Shown: piece after piece, positions 18,132-27,421 of the stretch
Position numbering within the stretch: position 1 is the stretch's first letter
Layout of the letters: the number at the start of each line of letters is the position of its first letter
Assembly: GCA_947477565.1 (NCBI GenBank)
Contig: CANJUR010000048.1
Coordinates: 1-36,709 of the forward strand
Direction of reading: 5' to 3'
DNA from: Deltaproteobacteria bacterium
Lineage (GTDB): Bacteria; Myxococcota_A; Polyangia; Polyangiales; Ga0077539
DNA: 36,709 bases
The notes under the pieces: generated by a model
What the model was told of the DNA's origin: nothing
The model's database searches: none
Seen by the model: the letters and a program-made list of their open reading frames with translations, nothing else
Made by a program: the position numbers and the translations under genes

Positions 18132-18459
18132 AAGCGAAGCTCCCACCTTGAGGCACACCGTAGACGAGGCGCGTGCGCGGGGGCAAGGGTGGTCTGCAGC
18201 CGGCGCGCGGCCATCGACCGCGTCACCGGAACCTGAGGCCGAGGTCCTTTCGGTCGGAGATCGACGAGCGCCGGCACATGAAGATGGAAGACGCGAGCGT
18301 CCGCTCGACCGGCGATCACTCCTGGAACCGATGATCAGGAAGCGCGGGCCCGCGATCATGAGGGGCGTAGGTCGGCAAAGGTTCCAGCGTGTGCCGAGCC
18401 GGTGCCGGGCAAGGGACGCGACGAAGCCAGGCGGTCGATTCAATCACACGGACTAGAAT
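18132..18459. promoter_or_regulatory. Divergent intergenic region upstream of DISARM, with palindrome
   Basis: No gene is convincing here. The region must hold the DISARM promoter (minus) and one for the 308-residue gene (plus). At 18343-18354 is a perfect 12-bp palindrome, CGCGGGCCCGCG, and it lies inside a second inverted pair, ATGATC (18331-18336) and GATCAT (18354-18359). A possible plus-strand -10 box, TAGAAT, is at 18454-18459. The nested dyad is a candidate operator. Confidence 0.4.
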
Positions 18460-19386
18460 ATGGTTCGTTGCCGTGGCGTACCGACCCGTATGAAGGCACC
18501 GAAGACCACCAACGACGTGCACGCCAAGCCGGGATCCTCCACGAAGAGTTCCAAGGCGGATGAGAGGGGACCCCTCGTGCACGCCAGGACGAGAGCGACT
18601 CACGAGCGCGAACTCGGGGTGCAGATGCTCCTCCGCAATCCAATGTTTACTGACGAATACGCCTACAGGGTCATCCTTGCGCGGTGTCAGCGACTGCGTG
18701 AACGATCTCAGAAAATTGAACCTCACATGCGAGCGTACGCCTACCGTCTGTCGCAGCTGTTCACTGGATTCGCCGGAATTATGTACGTACTCGAGTCGTT
18801 GTCTGCGGAACATGACACTGCCGAAGTACGCAGTGAATTTGAGCGCCAACTCGTCCGGATCAAGGAGGCACTCGACGCATTGGGCGGCGCGGGCGCGAGG
18901 AGTCGTGAGTTCGATGTGATCACCGCCATGGGCCAGTGGTCAGAGGTCGAACTCGGAGAAGTCTTTTCGTTGGTTTGTGGTGATCAAAACGCCCGAAGTG
19001 TGAGTCTCGGCACGTTTCTCGGGGCAGTCGCGGGCATTTGTGGGCTCGACATGGCTTCGCAGGACTCCGGGAGGCTCCCTGAACTCTACCGAGCATGGGG
19101 CTCTCCAAGGGGACCAAGGGCGAGACAAAAGTGGACGACAGCTTCGAGGTTTTTCAAAGATTGCAGGTACCAAATACTTGGCGCGGATTCGCTGAAGACG
19201 CAGTACAACCGATATCTGAGTCAATCCGACGACGATCCGATAGTCTTTATCCGCGAGGAAGAGAACAGGCTCGCGTTATGGGCTTGCGCATCCCGCGCGC
19301 TCCAGGACTGCGGCGTCGATAACCTTCCAGAGGACTGGGAGCGCGCCTGGACCAAGTTGATGCGCGGCTCGGTGGTCGACCGCTGA
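18460..19386 (+). CDS. Unknown protein divergent from DISARM
   Basis: A 308-residue protein I do not recognise. The first 50 residues are basic and low-complexity; residues about 60-150 are predicted helical with many R/E/K residues. There is no signal peptide or membrane segment and no obvious catalytic motif. The start is uncertain: the ATG at 18460 and another at 18490 both lack a good ribosome site. If the TAGAAT at 18454-18459 is the -10 box, the transcript would begin after 18460 and the 18490 start would be used. It lies between DISARM and the replication module and is read away from DISARM. A regulator or sensor for the defence locus is possible from position only. Confidence 0.65.
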   Translation: MVRCRGVPTRMKAPKTTNDVHAKPGSSTKSSKADERGPLVHARTRATHERELGVQMLLRNPMFTDEYAYRVILARCQRLRERSQKIEPHMRAYAYRLSQLFTGFAGIMYVLESLSAEHDTAEVRSEFERQLVRIKEALDALGGAGARSREFDVITAMGQWSEVELGEVFSLVCGDQNARSVSLGTFLGAVAGICGLDMASQDSGRLPELYRAWGSPRGPRARQKWTTASRFFKDCRYQILGADSLKTQYNRYLSQSDDDPIVFIREEENRLALWACASRALQDCGVDNLPEDWERAWTKLMRGSVVDR

Positions 19387-19469
19387 CGAAAACACATGTT
19401 TTGAAGGCAATCCAGCGGGTACAACTAGAGATCCTTCCCGCGGCAACTTGGGCGCGACATGCTGGCGTC

Positions 19470-19631
19470 ATGGTTCTGCTTTCCCCTCACCTGATCCGGC
19501 TGATCGCCACGAAGGCGTGCGTTGACCCGCGAACGGTCCAACGCCTCCTCCGCGGGGAGACGGTCCGACCGAGCGGCGCTTACCGCATCCGTGCGGCGAT
19601 GCGACGCCTCGGCGTGGGCATCCCTGGCTAA
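19470..19631 (+). CDS. Small helix-turn-helix protein
   Basis: A 53-residue protein. The core reads as a compact HTH: a helix around LIRLIATKACV, a turn with DPRTVQRLLRGE (recognition helix), then VRPSGAYRIRAAMRRLG. The pattern 'ACVDPRTV..LLRGE.VRP' is common in small LacI/Xre-like HTH proteins of myxobacteria. The open frame extends to a TTG at 19401, but the ATG at 19470 puts the protein at the usual length for such domains. No strong ribosome site is seen. In integrative elements such proteins act as excisionase/directionality factors or repressors; which applies here cannot be told. Confidence 0.65.
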   Translation: MVLLSPHLIRLIATKACVDPRTVQRLLRGETVRPSGAYRIRAAMRRLGVGIPG

Positions 19632-19883
19632 CTGGCGCACCGCGGGGGATCTCCTGCCCCGCGATCGGCTGCGTGTGTTCGATCGACGCTCCAACATCGA
19701 GTGATGGTGGGGGCGGCACAGCCATGACCTTCCCGCATGCGGCGGGCGGAAGACGGCCGGGGTCTGCCCGGAGATCATGGTTCAACGCGACGGATACATC
19801 CATGCGATCAACAGTCTGCCCTCAACGTGGCCACCGAGGTGGGGCTGCGCAGCCCCTCGGTGTCGAAAGACTCGAGGTGTGCG
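19632..19883. other. Gap between HTH gene and 73-residue gene
   Basis: About 250 bases with no convincing gene on either strand. The open frames crossing it have the residue bias of GC-rich shadow frames. No clear promoter, terminator or long repeat was seen. Confidence 0.4.
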
Positions 19884-20105
19884 ATGCGCCTTACTAAACG
19901 GGAAGCCGAGGAGATGCGCGCGATGGCCGAGCAGGTAATGGACTTCGTGCGCGAGTCTATCAGGGAGGGCACCCGGGCCCCCACCAGGCGTGTAGTCTTC
20001 GCCCAAGCAGCCGAGATCGCGGCCGCAGAACACGTAGACGAGCTCACGAAGGCACGGGCGCGGGCGCTACTCGATCGCGCGGGCCGGCGCCGGAGAAAGC
20101 CGTGA
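19884..20105 (+). CDS. Small helical protein of the integrative element
   Basis: A 73-residue protein, highly charged and helical (MRLTKREAEEMRAMAEQ start, basic C-terminus RAGRRRRKP). GAGGTG at 19874-19879, four bases before the ATG, supports this start over the longer frame. It resembles small DNA-associated accessory proteins of mobile elements in composition only. It precedes the primase-like gene by about 64 bases in the same direction, so probably belongs to the replication operon. No function is assigned. Confidence 0.6.
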   Translation: MRLTKREAEEMRAMAEQVMDFVRESIREGTRAPTRRVVFAQAAEIAAAEHVDELTKARARALLDRAGRRRRKP

Positions 20106-20169
20106 TGCCGCGCGATGGCCACGACAGGATCTGGAGCCTCGGTCGCGCCGCCCGCTCACGGAGCGAATC

Positions 20170-21231
20170 ATGAGCCGCTCGAAGGAGTGGTTCGCGGGCG
20201 CTCGTCCCCCGTCAACGAGCGCGGGGCGGGGGCGCAGGTTCACGCGCTGCACGTGCTTCTTTCCTTGCCCTGTCTGCGGTCGCACGAAGCTGTGCTCGAT
20301 CGGCGAGTTCGCGATCCTCTGCACGCGGGTCTCGGAAGGTGCAGTACGCAGCGGAGCGAACTCGCTTGGGGAGTTTCACACGCACCGGCGAACAGAGAAC
20401 GAGCGCTCCCTTCACATTGCGCCGAGAAGGCCGGAGGCGACCGCGCCGCGAGCTGCCCCCGCAGTCTGTGACCGGGCCTACCGCACGATGTTGGCGGAGC
20501 TGCGCTTGACCGACATCGATCGTGCCAGCCTCCGGGCGCGAGGACTCGACGATCCGGCCATCGATGCCGCTGGGTATCGAACGCTCGAGCCCCGAGGGCG
20601 CGCCCGTCTCGCTCGACTCATCATGGACGCAGTCGGCGACGAGCACGCGCCCAGGATTCCCGGTATTCGCTGGAACGAGGAGCACGGCGGGCGGGGATGG
20701 TGGTCGATGTGCGGCTCCGCCGGTCTGCTCGTGCCCGTCCGTGATCTGGAGGGAAACGTGGTGGCGCTCAAGGTCCGCCGCCGAGATCCCCTGGAAAGCG
20801 GACCTCGGTACCTGTGCCTCTCCAGCGCCCGCCACGGAGGCATGGGACCTGCGAGCACGGTCCACGTGCCGGTTGCGGCGCTCGCTCTCCGGGGGCAGAC
20901 GCATCGCCTCGTCATCACTGAGGGGGAACTGAAAGCCGATGTCGCGACAGCCCTCTTGCGGTGTCCCGTCGTAGGCATCCCTGGGGTGGCCGCCTGGGCG
21001 CTCGGCGCCGAGCTGGCACTGCGGTGGGATGCGCCGGAGGTGGTGGTCGCGCTCGACATGGATCGGACTACCAACCCACGTGTCGCCGAGGCGAACGACC
21101 GGCTTGTCGATGCGTTGCGAGGGAGGCATCGACGAGTGTCGGTCTGGAGCTGGGACCCGAAGGCGAAGGGACTCGATGACATTCTCGCCAGGATTCATCG
21201 CGAACGTTTCGAGCAAGGAATTGAGACATGA
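20170..21231 (+). CDS. Primase-like protein: zinc finger plus TOPRIM (DUF3854-like)
   Basis: A 353-residue protein. The N-terminus is a cysteine-rich zinc-binding motif (C27, C29, C33, C36, C42, C51) like the CHC2-type finger of primases. The C-terminal half contains a TOPRIM-like fold: ITEGELKAD at 249-256 with the conserved glutamate, ALDMD at 294-298 as the metal-binding DxD, and KGLDDIL near the end, the pattern of DUF3854-type primase-associated domains. A GGAG ribosome site sits a few bases before the ATG. Its stop overlaps the next gene's start (ATGA), so it is translated together with the ATPase. Together they would start replication of the excised element. Confidence 0.8.
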   Translation: MSRSKEWFAGARPPSTSAGRGRRFTRCTCFFPCPVCGRTKLCSIGEFAILCTRVSEGAVRSGANSLGEFHTHRRTENERSLHIAPRRPEATAPRAAPAVCDRAYRTMLAELRLTDIDRASLRARGLDDPAIDAAGYRTLEPRGRARLARLIMDAVGDEHAPRIPGIRWNEEHGGRGWWSMCGSAGLLVPVRDLEGNVVALKVRRRDPLESGPRYLCLSSARHGGMGPASTVHVPVAALALRGQTHRLVITEGELKADVATALLRCPVVGIPGVAAWALGAELALRWDAPEVVVALDMDRTTNPRVAEANDRLVDALRGRHRRVSVWSWDPKAKGLDDILARIHRERFEQGIET

Positions 21232-23417
21232 CGAAGAACTGCCGCGATTCAATGCGAACACCGACCTCTGCTCTCCCCGATGGGATCCTGGAGACGGAAT
21301 CCTACGACGCGACCATGGCAGGCAAGGCCGAGGATCAGCCGTCTAGCCGTGGGCGGCCGTCCAGCTCTCCGACCGAGATCCCGCTGGCGCCGTCTGTACC
21401 GCCATCCGACGATCTCGGTGGGATCGAATCTGCCGATGACGCGTCGCGGGTTCCCGCTGCCCACCGACGAGAGCGCGAGTCGAACGGTATCGTGTACCGG
21501 ATGTCGCCTGGCCGGACGGAAATGACCTCGATGGGACGCCATGGCCCGCAAACCGTAACGCTGGCCCATTTCTCGGTTTTCATCGAGAGCGAGACAGAGG
21601 AGATCGGCGCGCCGGGTGGGGGCTCCTCCCACAAATTCCAGCTGTCCGTGATCGTCGCGGGAAGTGAGACGCCGCGCTCCGTTTCAATCCCGGCGGAACG
21701 CTTCGCGTCCATGCAATGGCCAGAGCTGTGCCTTGGCGCTGCCGCAGTGGTGAGCGCAGGGCGGCCGACGCGCGACCACCTACGCGTGGCCATTCAACTC
21801 CTCTCGCGCCCGAGCAGACGCCGTCTGTACCTGTTCACTGGCTGGGCCGACGTCGGAACCCGCCCGGTGTACGTGACGTCCGATGCGTCGATCGACGCCG
21901 ACGGCGTGGTGCGTGACCTCTCGGCGTCCCCAACTGCGCCAGCCGATCGGATCGCGCTGCCGCCCCCTCCGTCTGGCACGGACCGCGATGCCGCTGTACG
22001 AGTGCTTGTCCAGCTCTTCGACGTCGAGCCCGCCGAAGTCATGTTGCCCGCCTTCGGTCTCGCCATCCGCGCGGTCATGGGACCCTCCCGAGCGTGCGTG
22101 CACATCGCCGGTCGCAAAGGCCTGGGCAAGACCCTCATCTCTGGACTGGTCGCCTCCCTCTTTGGGAAGTCACTGTTTGAAGCTCCGCTCTGCTCATGGG
22201 CTGACGGATCATCCGCGAACGGCATCTCCCGAACGCTTGCGACCGTTGGCGACGCCGTGGTGGTGGTCGACGACCTACGGGTCGGGGTGGGCCGAGAGGA
22301 ACAGTGCTTCGCGCTGTTCGATCGCGTCGTGCGCGGGCACCACAATCGATCCGCCCCACGAAAGCTGACGCGCGAAGGCGGCTCCCGAAACGACCCGCCG
22401 ACCCGCGCCTCGATCCTCTCGACCGGGGAGGTACTCCCGCTAGGGCACTCAACGCGCGACCGGGTGGTCTCGATCGTCCTCCACTCCCGCCCGGCGCCCT
22501 CTCGCGAGCACTACGATAGGGCTCGCGCACTGGAGGAAAGCGGCAAGCATGCAGAGGCGCGCCGCGAGTCGAGCCTCGACGCACTGATGACGGCCGCAAG
22601 CTCAGGCGTTCTCGCGGCCGGAATGTCGGCATTCGTTGAGTGGTACGCGCCTCACCATGGGTCCAATCGCGACCGCCTCGACGCATTGGAGCGAGACGCC
22701 GCACGGCGCTGGGAGCTTGGCGAGGGCGATCGAGCCTCTGGATTACTCGGTGCCCTGGCGCTCGGGCTGGAGACCCTGTTTGATTTCCTGGAGCAGTCGG
22801 GGGTGCTCGCTCCCGAGGATCTCGAAGTCCGACGTCTCCGTGCCCGGTCGTCGCTGCAGTCGGTGGCAAAGGCCCACGGAGATCACGTGGCGGACGAGGA
22901 TCCTGCGGAACGCTTCATTGCACTAATCCGCGAGGCGCTTGCGTCGGGCCGAGGTCATCTCCTTGGGCTGCGGGCGCCGCCCCAGGGTGGTACCTGCGAA
23001 CCTACGTCGCCTCGAAGCTTCGGCTGGCGTGTCGAGCGGCAGGCGCTCGTTCCGCGTGGCAACTGCTTCGGCTACCTGGATCGGTCTGAAACGGACGTCG
23101 CGCTTCTCCCCGGTCCAGCATTCACGCTCGCGCTCAACCTCGCACGCGAGGAGGGTCGGCCTCTCTCGGTTGACAAGGACGGCCTCGGCGACGCGCTGCG
23201 CGCCACCGGTCGCCTCTCTCGGGTGCCTCCATCGGGACGACGGGGGCACGCTGTGAAGGTTCGCGTCTGCGGCGCAGAGCACCTCGTGTGGATGATCAGC
23301 CTTCGTACCCTCCACATCGACCTCCATGAAGTCGGGGTGCACGATGATCCCGAAGCGACCGTCGAAGGGGACGACGACAGCGATGATGACGGCAGCGCTC
23401 TGGCGACGAGCCGATGA
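21228..23417 (+). CDS. DUF927-like replicative ATPase/helicase
   Basis: A 729-residue protein. Around residues 200-225 it has the YLFTGW...RPVYVTSDASID pattern that precedes the motor in DUF927 proteins. The motor has Walker A GRKGLGKT at 295-302 and Walker B VVVVDD at 344-349. The N-terminal 80 residues are low-complexity, and the C-terminus ends in an acidic tail (many D and E). DUF927-type proteins accompany primases in plasmids and integrative elements and act as replicative helicases. The start overlaps the primase-like gene by 4 bases (ATGA) and has AAGGAA upstream. Its stop overlaps the next small frame, again as ATGA. Confidence 0.8.
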   Translation: MTKNCRDSMRTPTSALPDGILETESYDATMAGKAEDQPSSRGRPSSSPTEIPLAPSVPPSDDLGGIESADDASRVPAAHRRERESNGIVYRMSPGRTEMTSMGRHGPQTVTLAHFSVFIESETEEIGAPGGGSSHKFQLSVIVAGSETPRSVSIPAERFASMQWPELCLGAAAVVSAGRPTRDHLRVAIQLLSRPSRRRLYLFTGWADVGTRPVYVTSDASIDADGVVRDLSASPTAPADRIALPPPPSGTDRDAAVRVLVQLFDVEPAEVMLPAFGLAIRAVMGPSRACVHIAGRKGLGKTLISGLVASLFGKSLFEAPLCSWADGSSANGISRTLATVGDAVVVVDDLRVGVGREEQCFALFDRVVRGHHNRSAPRKLTREGGSRNDPPTRASILSTGEVLPLGHSTRDRVVSIVLHSRPAPSREHYDRARALEESGKHAEARRESSLDALMTAASSGVLAAGMSAFVEWYAPHHGSNRDRLDALERDAARRWELGEGDRASGLLGALALGLETLFDFLEQSGVLAPEDLEVRRLRARSSLQSVAKAHGDHVADEDPAERFIALIREALASGRGHLLGLRAPPQGGTCEPTSPRSFGWRVERQALVPRGNCFGYLDRSETDVALLPGPAFTLALNLAREEGRPLSVDKDGLGDALRATGRLSRVPPSGRRGHAVKVRVCGAEHLVWMISLRTLHIDLHEVGVHDDPEATVEGDDDSDDDGSALATSR

Positions 23418-23734
23418 CGACCGGCGCACCTCTTCGCCGTGTGCCCCGGGTCGAACCCCATGCGATCGGGCTTCAAGAGCGGCTCCTCGGAAGTTCGGTA
23501 GGGTGGGGTACGGAGGCCGATGCGCACGTCTCCGTGTTCGACACGGTCGAAGGAAATTTGCTCGCAGCGCGTCCGCGCGTCGCTGTCAGGTCCGTCCTGG
23601 CCGGAGGCCGGAGCGCCTCGAACGCTACCGGGGAGCAGCTCGGCTCCGAGCGTCGTTCCGACCATCGCGTGAGGGGATCGATAGTTAGAAGTCGCGAACG
23701 TCGGCACGACTTCGACGTCATTCTCACAGCGTAG
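23414..23734 (+). CDS. Small hypothetical protein coupled to the ATPase gene
   Basis: A possible 106-residue protein whose ATG overlaps the ATPase stop (ATGA), the same coupling seen one gene earlier. The sequence is arginine- and serine-rich with no motif I recognise. No other gene fills the space before the integrase, and the overlap favours a real gene. However, the residue content would also fit a chance frame in GC-rich DNA. A long frame on the opposite strand was judged less likely. Confidence 0.4.
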   Translation: MTTGAPLRRVPRVEPHAIGLQERLLGSSVGWGTEADAHVSVFDTVEGNLLAARPRVAVRSVLAGGRSASNATGEQLGSERRSDHRVRGSIVRSRERRHDFDVILTA

Positions 23735-23771
23735 TGACTCATAAACCGACTCCAGACGTACAACGGCTAAC

Positions 23772-25187
23772 ATGCGAACGAAGTACATCAGCGCCCAGAA
23801 GACCACTCGAAAGGACAGTAAGGTCGGTGTGGCGACGAAGTCCACCGCGCGTGCGTCCGAGGCCGCCCGTCAGTCTTACGGTGGCGGCACCGTCGAGCCC
23901 CTCAAGTCGGGGCGGTGGCGCGTGAGGGTCCGTCTTCCCGACGGGTCCCGAATCGGAGATACTTGTGGAACCCTCGAGGAAGCCGAGAAGCTGCGGTTGG
24001 CTCTCGTCGCGGACCGAGACGCGAGGACCAAGGCGGGGGAGTACGCCGAGGCGATCGACTCGGCGAAGCCAGTGCCCGACACCCTCGCGACCTGGGGCGC
24101 CACTTGGCTCGAGCGCCGGGAGCCCGGAGTCCGGTGGTTCGGCAGCGACCGGAGTCGTTGGAGGCTCTACGTCGCTTCCTCCGACCTCGCCCGGCTGCCG
24201 CTGCCGGAGGTGCGGGTGAAGCACGTGCGCGAGTGGTTGGGCGTGCTCCAGGCTACGAAGCGCGACGGAAAACTCCTGAGCACCGGCACGATGCGGCACG
24301 TCTTCAACCTCGTCCACAAGGCGCTCGCCGATGCGGTGCAGGACGAGCTCATCAACGCGAACCCCGCCCTCGGGGTGAAGGTTCCGAAGCGGCACGCGGT
24401 TCGAGACGGGGATGAATGGACGTTCCTCTCAGCGGCCGAAATCGCCGCCATCGAGGGGTGCGATGCGATCCCGGAGCCGGAGCGCCTGATCTACCGGGTC
24501 GCGATCTTCACCGGGTTGCGGGCCGGTGAGCTTTGGGCGCTGCGCTGGGGCGACGTGCGCGAGGCGGACTCTCGCCCCGACGTGGTTGTTCGCCGCTCGC
24601 ACGACAACGCCACCAAGAACGGGAAGGTGCAGGCGGTGCCGCTGCTCCCTGAGGCACGTGCCGCCTTTGCACGACTCCGCGCGCTCGCAACGGACGATGG
24701 CAAGGGGCCCGAGCCCGAGGATCTGGTGCTGCCCACGACGCGCGGCTACCAGCGCCAGCCGAGCTCCGACGCCGGTTGGAGTTCCCGCAAGGTCAGGGGG
24801 ATTCCGCGCGTCGGGCTTAAGGAGGCTGCGGGGATCACCCGGCGGGTGCGGTTCCACGACCTGAGGCACACGTTCGCCTCGCACCTCGTGATGGGCACGT
24901 GGACGGCCGCGCCGCTGTCACTGATGGAGGTGCGGTCGATGATCCGCCACGGCTCCATCACGATGACGGAGCGCTATGCACACCTCGGACCCGACCACCT
25001 TCACGCCCGCATCGCGGGTCCGGTGCCGACGGTTTCCGCCGTGGACCAAGTGGTCCACGTGGACCAGTCAAACTTGGTCCACGCGGGGCGGACAGACAGT
25101 GCGAAAACCACTGGTTTTCAAGCTGTACCCCCAGTAGGAGTCGAACCTACGACCTTCGGCTTAGGAAGCCGCTGCTCTATCCACTGA
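23772..25187 (+). CDS. int: Tyrosine recombinase (phage-type integrase)
   Basis: A 471-residue integrase. The N-terminal part has an AP2/arm-binding-like strand segment (GGGTVEPLKSGRWRVRVRLP, 37-56). A SAM-like core-binding domain spans about 100-200. The catalytic domain shows R250 in TGLRAGE, a lysine near 284, H362 and R365 in FHDLRHTFASH, H393 in IRHGS and the nucleophile Y402 in ERYAHL. After about residue 410 the sequence is not family-like. The last 20 codons are the antisense of the tRNA-Arg gene, and the stop lies inside the tRNA D arm. The functional protein therefore depends on what the element is joined to. No strong ribosome site is seen at the ATG. Confidence 0.9.
   Translation: MRTKYISAQKTTRKDSKVGVATKSTARASEAARQSYGGGTVEPLKSGRWRVRVRLPDGSRIGDTCGTLEEAEKLRLALVADRDARTKAGEYAEAIDSAKPVPDTLATWGATWLERREPGVRWFGSDRSRWRLYVASSDLARLPLPEVRVKHVREWLGVLQATKRDGKLLSTGTMRHVFNLVHKALADAVQDELINANPALGVKVPKRHAVRDGDEWTFLSAAEIAAIEGCDAIPEPERLIYRVAIFTGLRAGELWALRWGDVREADSRPDVVVRRSHDNATKNGKVQAVPLLPEARAAFARLRALATDDGKGPEPEDLVLPTTRGYQRQPSSDAGWSSRKVRGIPRVGLKEAAGITRRVRFHDLRHTFASHLVMGTWTAAPLSLMEVRSMIRHGSITMTERYAHLGPDHLHARIAGPVPTVSAVDQVVHVDQSNLVHAGRTDSAKTTGFQAVPPVGVEPTTFGLGSRCSIH
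25041..25082. repeat. Cluster of four TGGWCCA sites near the integrase end
   Basis: TGGACCA at 25042-25048, TGGTCCA at 25051-25057, TGGACCA at 25060-25066 and TGGTCCA at 25075-25081 lie within 42 bases. The outer copies extend into a perfect inverted pair, GTGGACCAAG (25041-25050) and CTTGGTCCAC (25073-25082). They encode repeated V-D-Q residues. Lying 45-85 bases from the tRNA 3' end, they could be arm-type sites bound by the integrase or excisionase. Confidence 0.5.
25126..25170. other. Probable attachment site (attR) in the tRNA 3' half
   Basis: Elements with tyrosine integrases usually recombine within the anticodon-to-T-arm part of the target tRNA and restore its 3' end. The integrase gene ends here and the tRNA is intact, so the core should be a repeat of this 3' half. 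The matching copy at the far end of the element was not found by eye in the window. The exact core is unknown. Confidence 0.5.
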
Positions 25188-25198
25188 GCTATGAGGGC
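25126..25198 (-). tRNA. tRNA-Arg (anticodon CCU)
   Basis: A full cloverleaf on the minus strand: acceptor GCCCTCA paired with TGGGGGT (with G-U pairs at 1-72 and 5-68), T8/A9, D arm GCTC...GAGC, an anticodon loop TTCCTAA giving CCU (plus-strand 25163-25165), and T arm GTAGG-TTCGACT-CCTAC. The discriminator is A and no CCA is encoded. G27-A43 at the base of the anticodon stem is a mismatch. The 3' end faces the integrase, marking it as the attachment gene. Confidence 0.93.
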
Positions 25199-25489
25199 GC
25201 TCGAAGCGGCGTGCGGTCTGACATGGCACCGCGGCAACTGTCAACGATCGGCCCCCGGATGGTTCTGGTGGGTCTTCTCGCCGTGCAAGACCACGACGCT
25301 TGCTTTTGTGCCGTTGCGCTCGGCGATTCGGAGGCCCCACGGAAGGCGACCAGCACCCGCTGCGACACGGCGACCAGACCCATCACCAGACGAACCATGC
25401 GAATCCACGTGTGGCGACGTATCAGCGACCTCCGTTTGGCATGGGTCGCCGATGTGAATGCCGGAACCCTGCCCAGACCACATCTCGTC
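25199..25489. other. Intergenic region right of the tRNA
   Basis: About 290 bases without a convincing gene; the frames present are short and arginine/threonine-rich. It should contain the tRNA promoter (read leftward) and the 3' trailer of the diiron gene operon. No clear terminator hairpin was recognised. Confidence 0.4.
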
Positions 25490-26668
<1,179 letters not shown>

Positions 26669-26686
26669 TGCTCGACCTCCAGACCT

Positions 26687-27421
26687 TCAGCCCATTGCCG
26701 CAAAGAAGTTTCTCGCCTTGGCCAGGTGCAGCCGCGAGAGCAGCATTCCCACCATCGGGAGCGCCTGTTCCAGCATCCGCGCCGCGTCATCGACGGGTAT
26801 GTGCGACACCCGCTCGGCCATCAGCCGCGCCTGCCGATCGAAGAGCGCCGTGATCGCTTCGTCGTAGATCGCCAGATCCGTCGGAGTGAAACCGCGCTCC
26901 CGGGTGAAACCCACGGACTGCAACTCTCCCCACAATTCAATCAACCACGCGTCGTCCCGGGCGATGAGGTTCCGTCCACCGTCTTCGGACACCGCGAAGA
27001 GACCCAACTCGGCGATCTCATTGAAGTCCCGCCGGGTCACTCCGGCGCGCTGGCATAGGTCATCGACCCCGACCGTGTCCGGTCGGTCGCCGGAGGGCAC
27101 CACGCCGCGCCCCCGGAGGCGCGATTTCACCTCCCCGAGCAGCATTCGCTGCGCCGGCGAGAAGACCTCATCCCGCTGCTCTAGAATCGCCCGTATCGCC
27201 TTCAAGGGCAGAAACCGCTCGTGCTGTAACTGTCGCACCAGCCGGATGCGCTCGACGTGCGCGTCGCTGTACCACCCCATGTTACGGCTGGTCTTGAACC
27301 CCTCCGGCACAAGGCCCTGTTGGATGTAGAAATGCACCACCTGCCGCGGAACGCCCGCCTTTTCGCAGAGGTCCTTCATCCGATACGGAAACGTCTCCCG
27401 ATCCACGCCCTGCACGCTCAC
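26687..27421 (-). CDS. MerR-family transcriptional regulator
   Basis: A 244-residue regulator. Residues about 14-80 form a MerR winged HTH (YRMKDLCEKAGV, VVHFYIQQGLVPEG, GWYSDAHVERIRLV, FLPLKAIRAIL). A second DLCQRAGVTRRDF...GLF stretch near 125-150 repeats the pattern weakly, so there may be two HTH units. The C-terminal helices have no cysteine metal site. The GTG start at 27419-27421 overlaps the reductase stop (GTGA). Being third-party to a reductase and a diiron protein in one operon, it probably controls that operon. Confidence 0.85.
   Translation of the reverse strand: MSVQGVDRETFPYRMKDLCEKAGVPRQVVHFYIQQGLVPEGFKTSRNMGWYSDAHVERIRLVRQLQHERFLPLKAIRAILEQRDEVFSPAQRMLLGEVKSRLRGRGVVPSGDRPDTVGVDDLCQRAGVTRRDFNEIAELGLFAVSEDGGRNLIARDDAWLIELWGELQSVGFTRERGFTPTDLAIYDEAITALFDRQARLMAERVSHIPVDDAARMLEQALPMVGMLLSRLHLAKARNFFAAMG

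Larger units (their letters stand above)
18460..25133 (+). mobile_element. Integrative element: replication and integration module, right end
   Basis: Plus-strand genes for a small HTH protein, a primase-like TOPRIM protein, a DUF927-like ATPase and a tyrosine recombinase end at a tRNA-Arg gene. The integrase lies directly beside the tRNA 3' end, the usual arrangement for elements integrated into tRNA genes. No conjugation or virion genes are visible, so it resembles a mobilisable element or phage satellite. The coordinates cover only the part with element-type genes. The element continues left, probably including DISARM, and its left attachment site was not found in the window. Confidence 0.65.

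Noticed and set aside
18132..18443. N-terminal extension of drmD
   Set aside because: Residues are not family-like, and GGGAG precedes the GTG at 18131.
23072..23845. A 257-residue minus-strand frame opposite the ATPase end and small coupled ORF
   Set aside because: It lacks a good start and its middle is the shadow of the ATPase; the plus-strand coupled frame is a better fit.
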